A stretch of DNA of 51,675 nucleotides from Candidatus Moranbacteria bacterium RIFOXYA12_FULL_35_19 (GTDB lineage: Bacteria > Patescibacteriota > Minisyncoccia > Moranbacterales > UBA2206), in the NCBI GenBank assembly GCA_001784805.1, contig MFSE01000008.1, forward strand, positions 1 to 51,675, read 5' to 3'. Below are positions 32,679 through 41,052 of the stretch, in pieces. The notes beneath the pieces were generated by a model. The model was given only the letters and a program-made list of their open reading frames with translations. It was not told where the DNA came from and did not search any database. Position numbers and translations under genes: made by a program. The stretch's first letter is position 1. Each line of letters opens with the position of its first letter.

Positions 32679-34430
32679 ATGCTCAAAATATCCCTGTCTA
32701 AAAAAGAATTATTTTCGGTTTTTATCCTTTTGATTTTGGGCCTGTTGTGGCTTTCTTTGATTTTGGCTCTTTTAGGCATTTTTTATTCGGCCATTCTTTG
32801 GGTTTATATTTTCAGTGCTAGTTTATTTCTTATTTATCTAATTTGGAAAAATTTCCGCCAAATAAAAATTGCTAAAAACGAAATATTTTTTCTCGCCTTG
32901 ACTTTAACCTTAATCGCTGTTTTTTCTTTTTTTTCTAGTCCGACAATTTTTTCCGGCCGTGATCAAGGCTCTTTGAGTGAATCAGCCGTCCAACTGACAA
33001 AAAATCATAAGTTACAATTTTCTTTTCCCGCAGAAGAAGAATTTTTTCGTCTTTATGGTCCTGGCCAAGCTTTGAATTTTCCCGGTTTTAGCTACACTCA
33101 AACGGGTCAGCTGATAACTCATTTTCCACTGGGCTATATTGTCTGGCTAGCTTTATTTTTTTCTTTTTTTGGACTCTCTGGAATGATAATTGCTAATGGA
33201 TTTTCTTTTTTTATTTTTTCTTGCGCTTTTTATCTACTCGCCAAACGCTTTCTCTCCCCTTTTTCCGCTTTTTTAGCTTGGCTACTTTCCGCCACCGTTT
33301 TCACTTCTTTTTGGTTTTTCAAATTTACTCTAAGTGAAAATCTGGCTTTGGCACTGGTTTGGCTCGGCATTTATTTTTTTATTCTTTTTTGGGACAATCC
33401 AAAAAAATCATCTTTTGCCATTTTTCTTTTGACTTTTGGTTTTTTGATTTTTACCCGCATTGAAGGCTTAGCTTTTTTCGCTGTCACACTAATTCTATTT
33501 TTCCTAAATTTCAAGCACCACATTTCCTTCAAAAAAGTCTTGGATAAAAAAATTATTCTTTTGTTTTTTGTCATTATTGCTTTTTATATTTTGAATGTTT
33601 TTATCGACCGACAATTTTTCCTTTCTATCGCCAAGGCTATTACTAAACCTTTTCTGGTTTCCTCGAATAATTCTTTTTTGCCCTCCAATCCTTTTGTTTC
33701 TCTTTGGCAAATTATAAAAATTTTCCATTTTTACGGCTTGCTGATTTTTTTCTTTTTCGGCTTGGCAGGATTTGTTTCTTCTTTGCAAGAGAAAAAAATC
33801 CGGCTTCTGATTCCTTTTTTGATAATTTTACCAGCTTTTCTTTACATTATTTATCCAAACATTTCCAGTGATCATCCTTGGATGCTTCGACGCTTTATGT
33901 TCGCCATTATTCCCGCCAGTATTTTATATTCCGTGATTTTTTTGGAAAAAATCTTTCGAAAGAAAATTATCCTCGGCGCTTTTCTTTTTTCCCTCTTAAT
34001 CGCAAATTCCGTAATGCTCTTTTTCTATTTAAGCATTGTTCCCAACCAAAATTTACTTGCCCAAATTGAAAAAATCAGCCATAATTTCAAAAAAACCGAC
34101 CTTATTCTCGTTGATCAAAAAGCTACAGGAGACAATTGGACAATGATGAGCGGGCCGATGAGTTTTCTTTATGATTTGCAAGCAGTTTATTTTTTCAATC
34201 CATCCGACATTGATAAAATTGACCGCGCTAAATTTAGTGCTGTTTATTTCATCATTCCCAACGACAATTTAGATTTTTATTCCCAAAATGATTTACTTAG
34301 CAAATTAACTCCCGTCGAAAATTATTTCATAGAAAACAAAACTTTGAGCGTTCTAAATAGTAAAGAAAAAATGCAACCACCATCCATTGAAGCTAAATTG
34401 GTTTTTGGTAAAATTTATCTGCTAAAATAA
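32679..34430 (+). CDS. GT-C (PMT/ArnT-like) polytopic membrane glycosyltransferase
   Basis: 583 residues from ATG 32679. The frame is open further left to 32478, but that part runs through the palindromic element and gives a sequence unlike any protein, so I reject it. About eleven helices; the first outer loop has SGRDQGSLSESAV, matching the acidic-loop position in GT39/GT83 enzymes. The C-terminal soluble part (about 470-583) is DKIDRAKFSAVYF-like. It would transfer a sugar from polyprenyl phosphate outside the membrane. Its stop overlaps the next ATG (TAATG). Confidence 0.78.
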   Translation: MLKISLSKKELFSVFILLILGLLWLSLILALLGIFYSAILWVYIFSASLFLIYLIWKNFRQIKIAKNEIFFLALTLTLIAVFSFFSSPTIFSGRDQGSLSESAVQLTKNHKLQFSFPAEEEFFRLYGPGQALNFPGFSYTQTGQLITHFPLGYIVWLALFFSFFGLSGMIIANGFSFFIFSCAFYLLAKRFLSPFSAFLAWLLSATVFTSFWFFKFTLSENLALALVWLGIYFFILFWDNPKKSSFAIFLLTFGFLIFTRIEGLAFFAVTLILFFLNFKHHISFKKVLDKKIILLFFVIIAFYILNVFIDRQFFLSIAKAITKPFLVSSNNSFLPSNPFVSLWQIIKIFHFYGLLIFFFFGLAGFVSSLQEKKIRLLIPFLIILPAFLYIIYPNISSDHPWMLRRFMFAIIPASILYSVIFLEKIFRKKIILGAFLFSLLIANSVMLFFYLSIVPNQNLLAQIEKISHNFKKTDLILVDQKATGDNWTMMSGPMSFLYDLQAVYFFNPSDIDKIDRAKFSAVYFIIPNDNLDFYSQNDLLSKLTPVENYFIENKTLSVLNSKEKMQPPSIEAKLVFGKIYLLK

Positions 34431-35740
34431 TGCTCAATTTTACAAAAAATATAATCTTGGAACCAACTTGGCAAAAAATTTATTCTGTCGGGCGTGTTTT
34501 GATTTTGCTTGGTTTTTTATCTTCAACTTTATATTTTCTAAAAAATACTTTTTTTCCTTTGGAAAAATTTGTTTTGAATTTAAAAAATCAAAAAGTAGCA
34601 GAAAATTTGCTTGGTTACGAAGATGTCTCCCTTTCAGAAAAAATTTTTAGCGCTTATTCCAAGGATAATTTTTCTCTAGCTAATTTTAGAATAACTACCG
34701 CAAAAAACCAACCCGATTTGACTAGCAAAACAATATCGCTACGAAAAACTTATTCCGCTTTCGCCTATCCCTTATCAGAAAAAAAGGCAATTTTCCCCGA
34801 CCGAACATTACTCAAAAATTCCGATCAGTTTTTTCTGGTTTCCAACGGAAAATTGAGAAAATTTTCTTCCCGAAAAATTTTCGAGTCTCTAGGATATTTG
34901 GAAAATAATTTTCAGGAAGCAACTAATGAAGAAATTGGTTCTATGGAAAAAGGCGAGGAAATAATAGAAACCCAAAATTATCCGGACAATTCCTTATTTT
35001 TAATTAACGATACATATTACGAATTTTTCAATAACACTTTACGCCCTTTTGCAAGTGAAAAAACTTTTCTTTCACACTGCGAAAAAAATCAAGCCATCAT
35101 AAAAGATGAAGAAATTTTAGGAAAATATCCAGTCGATCAAGATAATCCGATTGGTTTTGCCAATGGCACACTTCTTTCTTTTGACATCGGCGTATTTTTA
35201 GTAGAAGACGGCAAAGTCATTCCTTTCAACAATCCAGAAACTTTTCTCGCTTTGGGTTATAATTGGGATGATATAATCCCAGCCAATGAAGAAGAGATCG
35301 GGCTGTACCAACGCGACAAAGTTTTTTCCATTAGTCGGCCACATCCTTCCGGAACAGTTTTTTTTGATCAAGACAATGGCCAATATTATTTAATTTCAGG
35401 AAAAAATAAGCAAGAGATTCAAGGAGAAAATATCAAGCGAATTTATCTTAAAAGAAAACCTATCTTGGCTAATGGAAAAAGCTTAGATTTTAATTTTTCC
35501 TGTGCCCTAGAAAAAAAATTATGGCCGTTCAATTCTTATGGTTGCCAATTGCCAGTAGTGGATTTAGCAAAAATTGCCGGAAAAGATTACCAGTTTAAAA
35601 TAAATCCTTCCAGTAATTTGGATATTTCGCAAGTGAATATAATTTTTTCTCGAGAAATAAATTGGCTCAATATGCGCGATATCCTTTCGGATATAAAACA
35701 ACGCCTTTTTGACGCCTATGGTTATGAAACAATCAACTAA
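34430..35740 (+). CDS. Exported protein with internal repeats of the FLVxNGKxRxF type
   Basis: 436 residues, N-terminal membrane helix (about 18-36), then an outward region with at least three imperfect repeats: FLVSNGKLRKFSSRKIF near 139, LINDTYYEFFNNTLRPF near 185 and FLVEDGKVIPFNNPETF near 255, each with an aromatic-Gly-Tyr end and an acidic stretch. Such units occur in secreted and surface proteins of several Gram-positive and CPR lineages. The C-terminus is different and has two Cys. It overlaps the upstream GT-C gene by one base and the downstream gene by 17. Confidence 0.65.
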   Translation: MLNFTKNIILEPTWQKIYSVGRVLILLGFLSSTLYFLKNTFFPLEKFVLNLKNQKVAENLLGYEDVSLSEKIFSAYSKDNFSLANFRITTAKNQPDLTSKTISLRKTYSAFAYPLSEKKAIFPDRTLLKNSDQFFLVSNGKLRKFSSRKIFESLGYLENNFQEATNEEIGSMEKGEEIIETQNYPDNSLFLINDTYYEFFNNTLRPFASEKTFLSHCEKNQAIIKDEEILGKYPVDQDNPIGFANGTLLSFDIGVFLVEDGKVIPFNNPETFLALGYNWDDIIPANEEEIGLYQRDKVFSISRPHPSGTVFFDQDNGQYYLISGKNKQEIQGENIKRIYLKRKPILANGKSLDFNFSCALEKKLWPFNSYGCQLPVVDLAKIAGKDYQFKINPSSNLDISQVNIIFSREINWLNMRDILSDIKQRLFDAYGYETIN

Positions 35741-36125
35741 ACAACAATTAGAATTGCTCGCTTATAAACTGCTTTACGATGTCTTTTTTCTTTGGATATT
35801 GGCTGTTATTTTTTTGTTAATCGCGCAAAATATTTTGCCAAATTATTTTTTCAGTCAAATTTCTCTGGCCAAAATGATTTTTGGGCTTTTCGCTATCGTT
35901 TTTTTGATCGGATTTTTTGGCAAAAGGCAAAATATTTTGATTGATTCTAACCAAGAAAATTCAAAAAAAATAAGCAAGATTTTTATTTTCTTGCTTATTC
36001 TTTCCGCCTTATTGATTGTAAATTCTTTTAGAAATTTAGAAATTCATTTTCTGATTATCTCTTCGCTTTCCGCTTTGATAGTTTTTTTCTTTTTTCTTAA
36101 AATTATACTTTCTAATCAGAAATAA
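35724..36125 (+). CDS. Small polytopic membrane protein
   Basis: 133 residues from ATG 35724 (MKQSTKQQ); ATG 35718 is an alternative. Four helices: about 19-40, 48-68, 88-103 and 107-128. It overlaps the end of the repeat-protein gene by 17 bases, so it is coupled to it. Unknown function; it closes the five-gene operon. Confidence 0.7.
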   Translation: MKQSTKQQLELLAYKLLYDVFFLWILAVIFLLIAQNILPNYFFSQISLAKMIFGLFAIVFLIGFFGKRQNILIDSNQENSKKISKIFIFLLILSALLIVNSFRNLEIHFLIISSLSALIVFFFFLKIILSNQK

Positions 36126-36134
36126 TTTTATAAT

Positions 36135-36234
36135 TTACGCGCTTGTTGTTTTAGACACTGGATGTCCCTGCCTCGCCGGCAGGCGGGTTTCGGTTGTTAC
36201 GGTCGCGAGACATCCAGTGTCTACAAGCGCGTAA
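36135..36234. repeat. Palindromic interspersed element, copy 2, with nested GC-rich palindrome
   Basis: Outer arms TTACGCGCTTGT (36135-36146) and ACAAGCGCGTAA (36223-36234); inner arms AGACACTGGATGTC (36153-36166) and GACATCCAGTGTCT (36209-36222). The loop is the reverse complement of the copy 1 loop with two changes, plus an inserted CCTGCCTCGCCGGCAGGCGG palindrome. It lies between convergent genes and may also act as a terminator. Confidence 0.85.
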
Positions 36235-36245
36235 GTCCTATAACT

Positions 36246-37364
36246 TTAGCTTTTTAGATATTCCAAAGTTTCTCGCGCGCACTTGGACCAAGAAAATTTT
36301 TGGGCCTGTTTCAAGCCCTTTAAAATCAAATCATTTCTAAGTTCTGGATTATCCAGAACTTTTTTTATCTGCTTGGATAATTGCAAATAATTTTTCGGTT
36401 CAAAATATAGCGCTGCCTCCCCCGCTACTTCGGGCAAGCTGGAATTGTTGGCACAAATCACTGGGACGCGAGAAATGAAGGCCTCCAGCACTGGAATACC
36501 AAAACCTTCATAAAGCGACGGGAAACAAAAAATCTCGGCTCCGCGCATCAAATGCCCAATATCAGAAAATTTTATTTTCCCAGGAGTTATTATTTCATTT
36601 TTTACCGAACTTTTTTCAATTTGCGAAAAGATCTCTTTCCAGAGCCAAGCTTTTTCACCGGCCAAAACTAATTTTAGATCTTTATATTTTTCTTCTTTTT
36701 TAATCTCTTCAAAAGCACTAATTAAAGTTTTTAGATTTTTTCTCGGCTGAAGCGCGCCGATATAAAAAATGTAGCGACCTTGAATATTAAATTTGCTTTT
36801 TATTTCCTGCTCTTTTTGCAAATCTCTTCCTTGTTCAAAAATTTCCTTGTCAAAACCGTGATAAATTACCTTGATTTTTTCCGGTTTTATTTTAGGATAA
36901 AATTTCAAAATATCTTTTTTTGATGCCTGCGAGATTGTAATTATTTTATCACTTTTTTCTATCGCCCAGCCAGCCAAAAGATTAAGTTTTATTAAATCCC
37001 ACGCCCTAAAATGATCCGGAAAATATTTGAAAGCCAAATCATGAATTGTCACCACTGTTTTTATTTTTTTGCTACGAAAAATCGGGATATTGTGCATTGG
37101 CATCCAAAGCACCTCTGGTTTTTCACTATTTATACTTGAGCAAAGCCTAATCTGCGTCCAAAAAAGTGGAAAAGGCTTTTTTAAAATTTGATAATTGGAA
37201 AAAGTCGGAGGGGTAAGTTCCGGATTGAAATTTTTCTTATGATAAATTAGAAATTGACTATTTGGATCAATCTGGCCGAAATATTTCAGCAGATTTAGGA
37301 TATATACCCTCGTTCCATCAATCCTCTCCCAATCCAAATCCGCCGCTTGAATAGCAATCTTCAT
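36246..37364 (-). CDS. Family 4 glycosyltransferase
   Basis: 372 residues. The N-terminal half has VVTIHDLAFKYFPDHF and the C-terminal half IFYIGALQPRKNLKTLISAF, then FCFPSLYEGFGIPVLEAFISRVPVI, the classic EGFGxPxxEA donor site of mannosyltransferase-like GT4 enzymes. Length and motifs are normal. It is the last gene of a minus-strand group with galU and rmlA upstream. Confidence 0.93.
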   Translation of the reverse strand: MKIAIQAADLDWERIDGTRVYILNLLKYFGQIDPNSQFLIYHKKNFNPELTPPTFSNYQILKKPFPLFWTQIRLCSSINSEKPEVLWMPMHNIPIFRSKKIKTVVTIHDLAFKYFPDHFRAWDLIKLNLLAGWAIEKSDKIITISQASKKDILKFYPKIKPEKIKVIYHGFDKEIFEQGRDLQKEQEIKSKFNIQGRYIFYIGALQPRKNLKTLISAFEEIKKEEKYKDLKLVLAGEKAWLWKEIFSQIEKSSVKNEIITPGKIKFSDIGHLMRGAEIFCFPSLYEGFGIPVLEAFISRVPVICANNSSLPEVAGEAALYFEPKNYLQLSKQIKKVLDNPELRNDLILKGLKQAQKFSWSKCARETLEYLKS

Positions 37365-37370
37365 ATTTTA

Positions 37371-37482
37371 CGAAATACGAATCTGATACGAAATACGAAA
37401 AATTTCTTGTTCGTAATTTCGTTATTTCGCCCGCCTCGCATCGACGATCAATCGTCTTGCGAGTCGAGGCGGGTAGTTCGTA
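37371..37482. repeat. TACGAAATACGAA words with GC-rich palindrome
   Basis: Word repeats surround CCCGCCTCG (37430-37438) and CGAGGCGGG (37465-37473), with a second paired segment CGACGAT / ATCGTC inside. The gap between the GT4 and galU genes has no other content. Confidence 0.7.
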
Positions 37483-37484
37483 AA

Positions 37485-38348
37485 TTAGAGTTTTAATGTC
37501 TTTATGTATTCACCTAAGTCATTTTTCAAATCTTCTCGCTCGTAAGCATAAGCTAAAATCGCTTTCATATAATTTAATGGATCGCCCGTGGTCATCCATT
37601 CCCCTCCCTCAACTTTTTTCGCCATAAATTTTCCACCATTTTTCACATAAGTTCGAATAGCATCCACTATCCAAAGTTCATTACCTTTGCCAAGCGCTGT
37701 GTCTTTCAAAACAGTGATAATATTTTGATCCAAAATCATTCTGCCAAAATCAGCTAAATTTGAAGGAGCTTCTTCGATAGTCGGCTTTTCTATGATATCT
37801 TCTATTTCCATCGTTCCTTCTTTTAATTTTACAATACCGTAGCGATTAACAGTTTCTCTAGGAACTTCTTGCACACCAATCATCAGGTTTCCATTTTGAT
37901 TATAGTCATCTACCATTTGCTTAGTAAAAGAAACTTTTGATTTTACAAGATCATCGCCCCAAACAAAAACAAAAGGCTCGTCATCCACTAGGCTTGCCGC
38001 GCTAAGCACCGGTGTTCCATTACCATAAGGACCTTTTTGACGGACATAAATAAAATTTGCCATTTCTGCAATTTTTTTGATTTCTTGAGCTAATTCTGTT
38101 TTCCCATTTTTTTCCAAATCATTTTCCAATGCCCAAGTATGATCAAAATGATCTTCAAGAGGTTTTTTGTCCCAGCGAGTAACAAATATTATATCTTCGA
38201 TTCCTGCTTCGACTAATTCTTCGACTATTAATTGAATAATTGGTTTATCCACAATCGGTAGCATTTCTTTGGGCATTGATTTTGTCGCTGGCAAAAGCCT
38301 AGTTCCAGATCCTGCCACCGCAATAATCGCTTTTTTTATCTTGGACAT
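37485..38348 (-). CDS. galU: UTP-glucose-1-phosphate uridylyltransferase
   Basis: 287 residues. The nucleotide-binding motif AVAGSGTRLLPATKSMPKEM is at about 10-29, and FVWGDDLV near 127 carries the metal-binding Asp. EDIIEKPTIEEAPS is the usual sugar-phosphate-side loop. It makes UDP-glucose from glucose-1-phosphate, the precursor for Ugd and the epimerase. Length is typical. Confidence 0.96.
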   Translation of the reverse strand: MSKIKKAIIAVAGSGTRLLPATKSMPKEMLPIVDKPIIQLIVEELVEAGIEDIIFVTRWDKKPLEDHFDHTWALENDLEKNGKTELAQEIKKIAEMANFIYVRQKGPYGNGTPVLSAASLVDDEPFVFVWGDDLVKSKVSFTKQMVDDYNQNGNLMIGVQEVPRETVNRYGIVKLKEGTMEIEDIIEKPTIEEAPSNLADFGRMILDQNIITVLKDTALGKGNELWIVDAIRTYVKNGGKFMAKKVEGGEWMTTGDPLNYMKAILAYAYEREDLKNDLGEYIKTLKL

Positions 38349-38398
38349 AAATTTTTGTAAATTATTTTTATTACAGTATTTTGTAATATTACAATAAT

Positions 38399-38525
38399 CT
38401 AAGTTAATCTTTTTTCTTACTACCGTATACTAGAATACGGTAGTAAAATTATTTTATTATCCGAATTGCCTGTCTTGCTGGCAGATAGATTATTTAAAAT
38501 TTAAGTTAATCTTTTTTTAGCGATA
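38399..38525. repeat. Direct repeat of rmlA 3' end flanking a hairpin
   Basis: AAGTTAATCTTTTTT occurs at about 38401-38415 and again at 38504-38518 (codes for the KKRLT stop end of rmlA). Between them is a perfect 12-base hairpin, TTACTACCGTAT (38417-38428) with ATACGGTAGTAA (38434-38445). It could terminate rmlA transcription in the second copy. Confidence 0.5.
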
Positions 38526-39298
38526 GCTTTTAATTCTTCATTAAATTCCACGATTGCTTTATCGATTACTGGATCAAATTTTTTGTAAATTTCTTTTTCT
38601 TTGACAACATTTCCTGCTTCTAGGAGTGTATCGAAAGTTCCGGCATCCAACCATTCGCCAGAAAAAGTACTCACTTGCAATTCTCCTTTTTTCAAATAAA
38701 AATTATGGATTTCGGTTATTTCTTTTTCTCCTCTTTCGGAAATATTTGCCATTTTAGCTGCCTCTGATACTCGATTATCAAAAATATACAGCCCAGGAAT
38801 AGCATAATCACTGATCCACTTTTTTGGCTTTTCTATAATTTCAATTGCCTTATTATTCTCATCAAATTTTACCACACCATAACGCTCTGGATCAGGAACT
38901 TTTTTGGCAAAAATTTTTCCGCCCGATTTAAAATTCTTTATCTCCTGCGAAAAATCATCTTCAAAAATATTATCCCCCAAAATCATCACGACATTTTCAT
39001 TATCAATAAAATCTTCGCCAAGTACAAAAGCTTCCGCCAATCCGCGTGGTAATTTTTGCACCTTGAAATCAATGCGAATATCATATTTTTCAAAAATTGA
39101 ACCTAACAGATTCAAATATTGCCCACTATGTTCCGGTGCCACAATGATCAAAATATCTTTTATCCCCGCTTTAATTAGAGTATTTAGCGGATAAAAAATC
39201 ATCTGCCGATCATAGACTGGCAAAAGTTGCTTCGAAGTTGTCGCAGTGAGCGGAAAAAGCCTTGTCGCTGTTCCACCCGAGAGAATAATCCCCTTCAT
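38501..39298 (-). CDS. rmlA: Glucose-1-phosphate thymidylyltransferase (short RmlA form)
   Basis: 265 residues, shorter than the common form of about 290. LSGGTATRLFPLT is at residues 6-18 and KQLLPVYDRQMIFYPL at 23-38; LGDNIFEDDF is near 107, and GEWLDAGTFDTLLEA is the C-terminal substrate motif. It makes dTDP-glucose. RmlB and RmlC are not in this window, so the rest of the dTDP-rhamnose pathway must be elsewhere if present. Confidence 0.92.
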   Translation of the reverse strand: MKGIILSGGTATRLFPLTATTSKQLLPVYDRQMIFYPLNTLIKAGIKDILIIVAPEHSGQYLNLLGSIFEKYDIRIDFKVQKLPRGLAEAFVLGEDFIDNENVVMILGDNIFEDDFSQEIKNFKSGGKIFAKKVPDPERYGVVKFDENNKAIEIIEKPKKWISDYAIPGLYIFDNRVSEAAKMANISERGEKEITEIHNFYLKKGELQVSTFSGEWLDAGTFDTLLEAGNVVKEKEIYKKFDPVIDKAIVEFNEELKAIAKKRLT

Positions 39299-39359
39299 AT
39301 GTTTTTCTTTACTAATTACTAATTTTTTACTAATATACTAATCTACAAATTTTTTATTA

Positions 39360-40682
39360 TTAAAGATTTTTGTATAAAGGAAATTTTCTGCAAAGCGCTT
39401 TTACTTCTTGATGAATTTTTTTGAATTTTTTATTTTTTTCAACAAATATTCGGAATTTTTTTATAACCGCTTTAAAATCTTCTTTCTTTTCAGGAAATTG
39501 AAAATCTTTTATTTCTTCCATCACATCAGCAATCCAATCAGCTATTTTTTTCATTTCTTTTTCTTTCATTCCCCGCACAGTTATAAATGGGGTTCCGAGA
39601 CGCACTCCACTTGGATAAAATGGTGAGGATGGATCAGAAGGAATGGTGTTTTTGTTAAGAGTTATCCCAACAGCATCCAATGCTTCTTGCAAAAATACTC
39701 CCCGACCTTTTCCGCAATTAATAAGCATTAAATGGTTGTCCGTTCCATTGCTAACTAATTTTAATCCTCTTTTCATAAGTTCATTTGCCATTGCTTTGGC
39801 ATTTTTTACCACTTGATGTCCCCACTTTTTAAAAGATGGCTTCATTGCTTCACCCAATGTCACAGCAATTGCTGCTGTTTGATGATCATGCGGACCACCT
39901 TGCAAACGCGGAAAAATTGCTTGATTAATTTTATTTCCAAGTTCTGGATCCTTTTTTAGTCCTTTAGCAGTTACTAAAATCATTCCCCCTCGTGGTCCAC
40001 GAAGAGTTTTATGTGTTGTGGTTGTAATAATATCAGCAAATTTTACTGGACTTTTGTGCGCTCCAGCCACTATTAGTCCAGCAATATGAGCAATATCAGC
40101 CACCAAATATGCTCCAACTTTGTCGGCAATTTTAGCCATTTTTTCGAAAGGAAATTCTCGAGGATAAGCAGTTGCACCAACCCAAATTAATTTTGGTTTG
40201 TTCTTAATCGCTAGTTTTTCTATTTCCTCTAAATCTAAATAGCCATTTGGTTTTACATGATATGGAATAGTTTTATAAAACATGCTAGTTACACTCGCTT
40301 TCCAGCCATGCGTAAGGTGCCCACCATCTGGAAGACTTTGACCCATAACAACGTCGCCTGGCTGGCAAACAGCCACATAAACCGCCAGATTAGCCGGGCT
40401 GCCAGAATATGGCTGGACATTAGCAAATGGCACGCCAAAAAGTTTTTTCGCTCGTTCTATAGCAATAGTTTCAATTATATCAACATTGGCTTGTCCGCCA
40501 TAATATCTTTTATATGGATATCCTTCGCTATATTTATTAGTAAGCACCGTTCCAAGCGCCTCAATGACCGCTGGTGAAGCCGCAATTTCCGAAGGAATAA
40601 GTTCTAATCCCTCCTCTTGTCTCTTTTCTTCTGCCTTTATGGCATTGTAAATTTTTGGGTCTTGTTTTTTTAAAAATTTCAT
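39360..40682 (-). CDS. glyA: Serine hydroxymethyltransferase
   Basis: 440 residues. The PLP lysine is K225 in TTTHKTLRGPRGG, and the D196-H199 pair of DIAHIAG binds the cofactor ring and substrate. YSEGYPYKRYYGG near 51-63 is the conserved substrate loop. Near residue 30 the usual SEN is SEI, with Ile at an otherwise well-conserved Asn. It interconverts serine and glycine with a folate one-carbon unit. It is in the middle of a surface-sugar group, between rmlA and a small unknown gene. Confidence 0.96.
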   Translation of the reverse strand: MKFLKKQDPKIYNAIKAEEKRQEEGLELIPSEIAASPAVIEALGTVLTNKYSEGYPYKRYYGGQANVDIIETIAIERAKKLFGVPFANVQPYSGSPANLAVYVAVCQPGDVVMGQSLPDGGHLTHGWKASVTSMFYKTIPYHVKPNGYLDLEEIEKLAIKNKPKLIWVGATAYPREFPFEKMAKIADKVGAYLVADIAHIAGLIVAGAHKSPVKFADIITTTTHKTLRGPRGGMILVTAKGLKKDPELGNKINQAIFPRLQGGPHDHQTAAIAVTLGEAMKPSFKKWGHQVVKNAKAMANELMKRGLKLVSNGTDNHLMLINCGKGRGVFLQEALDAVGITLNKNTIPSDPSSPFYPSGVRLGTPFITVRGMKEKEMKKIADWIADVMEEIKDFQFPEKKEDFKAVIKKFRIFVEKNKKFKKIHQEVKALCRKFPLYKNL

Positions 40683-40697
40683 ATATAAATTTAATAA

Positions 40698-41042
40698 TTA
40701 TTTAATCTGAGAAAACCTATATAAAATCTCATCAGCAACAGCTTTAAAAAATGCCTCTTTTCCACCCCACTCAACTTCTTCATGATCAGTTATCCATTCT
40801 GATAATTCTTTAAGTGTATAATTTTGTACTAATCTTTTATTTTTATCTAAATTTAAACGAGAAAGATCATTTAATTTTATACTCGTCATTATTTTATTTA
40901 TTTTATCAAAACCTCCACTCATATGGAAATCCTTTCTTAATATTCTCATTTCAGCCTTATCGGCAAAACTGTTATCAGCAGGAGAAACGCTTTCTTCAGA
41001 AGGTTTTTTTGTAAAATTTTTAAATTCAAATATCTTTGCCAT
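40698..41042 (-). CDS. Small soluble protein of unknown function
   Basis: 114 residues; no membrane segment. The first 30 residues are Ser- and charge-rich and probably disordered; the C-terminal 80 look helical (LKELSEWITDHEEVEWGGKEAFFKAVADEIL). No family recognised. It lies 15 bases from glyA and 10 from rmlD, so it is probably co-transcribed with both. Confidence 0.65.
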   Translation of the reverse strand: MAKIFEFKNFTKKPSEESVSPADNSFADKAEMRILRKDFHMSGGFDKINKIMTSIKLNDLSRLNLDKNKRLVQNYTLKELSEWITDHEEVEWGGKEAFFKAVADEILYRFSQIK

Positions 41043-41052
41043 CTATTTTTTC

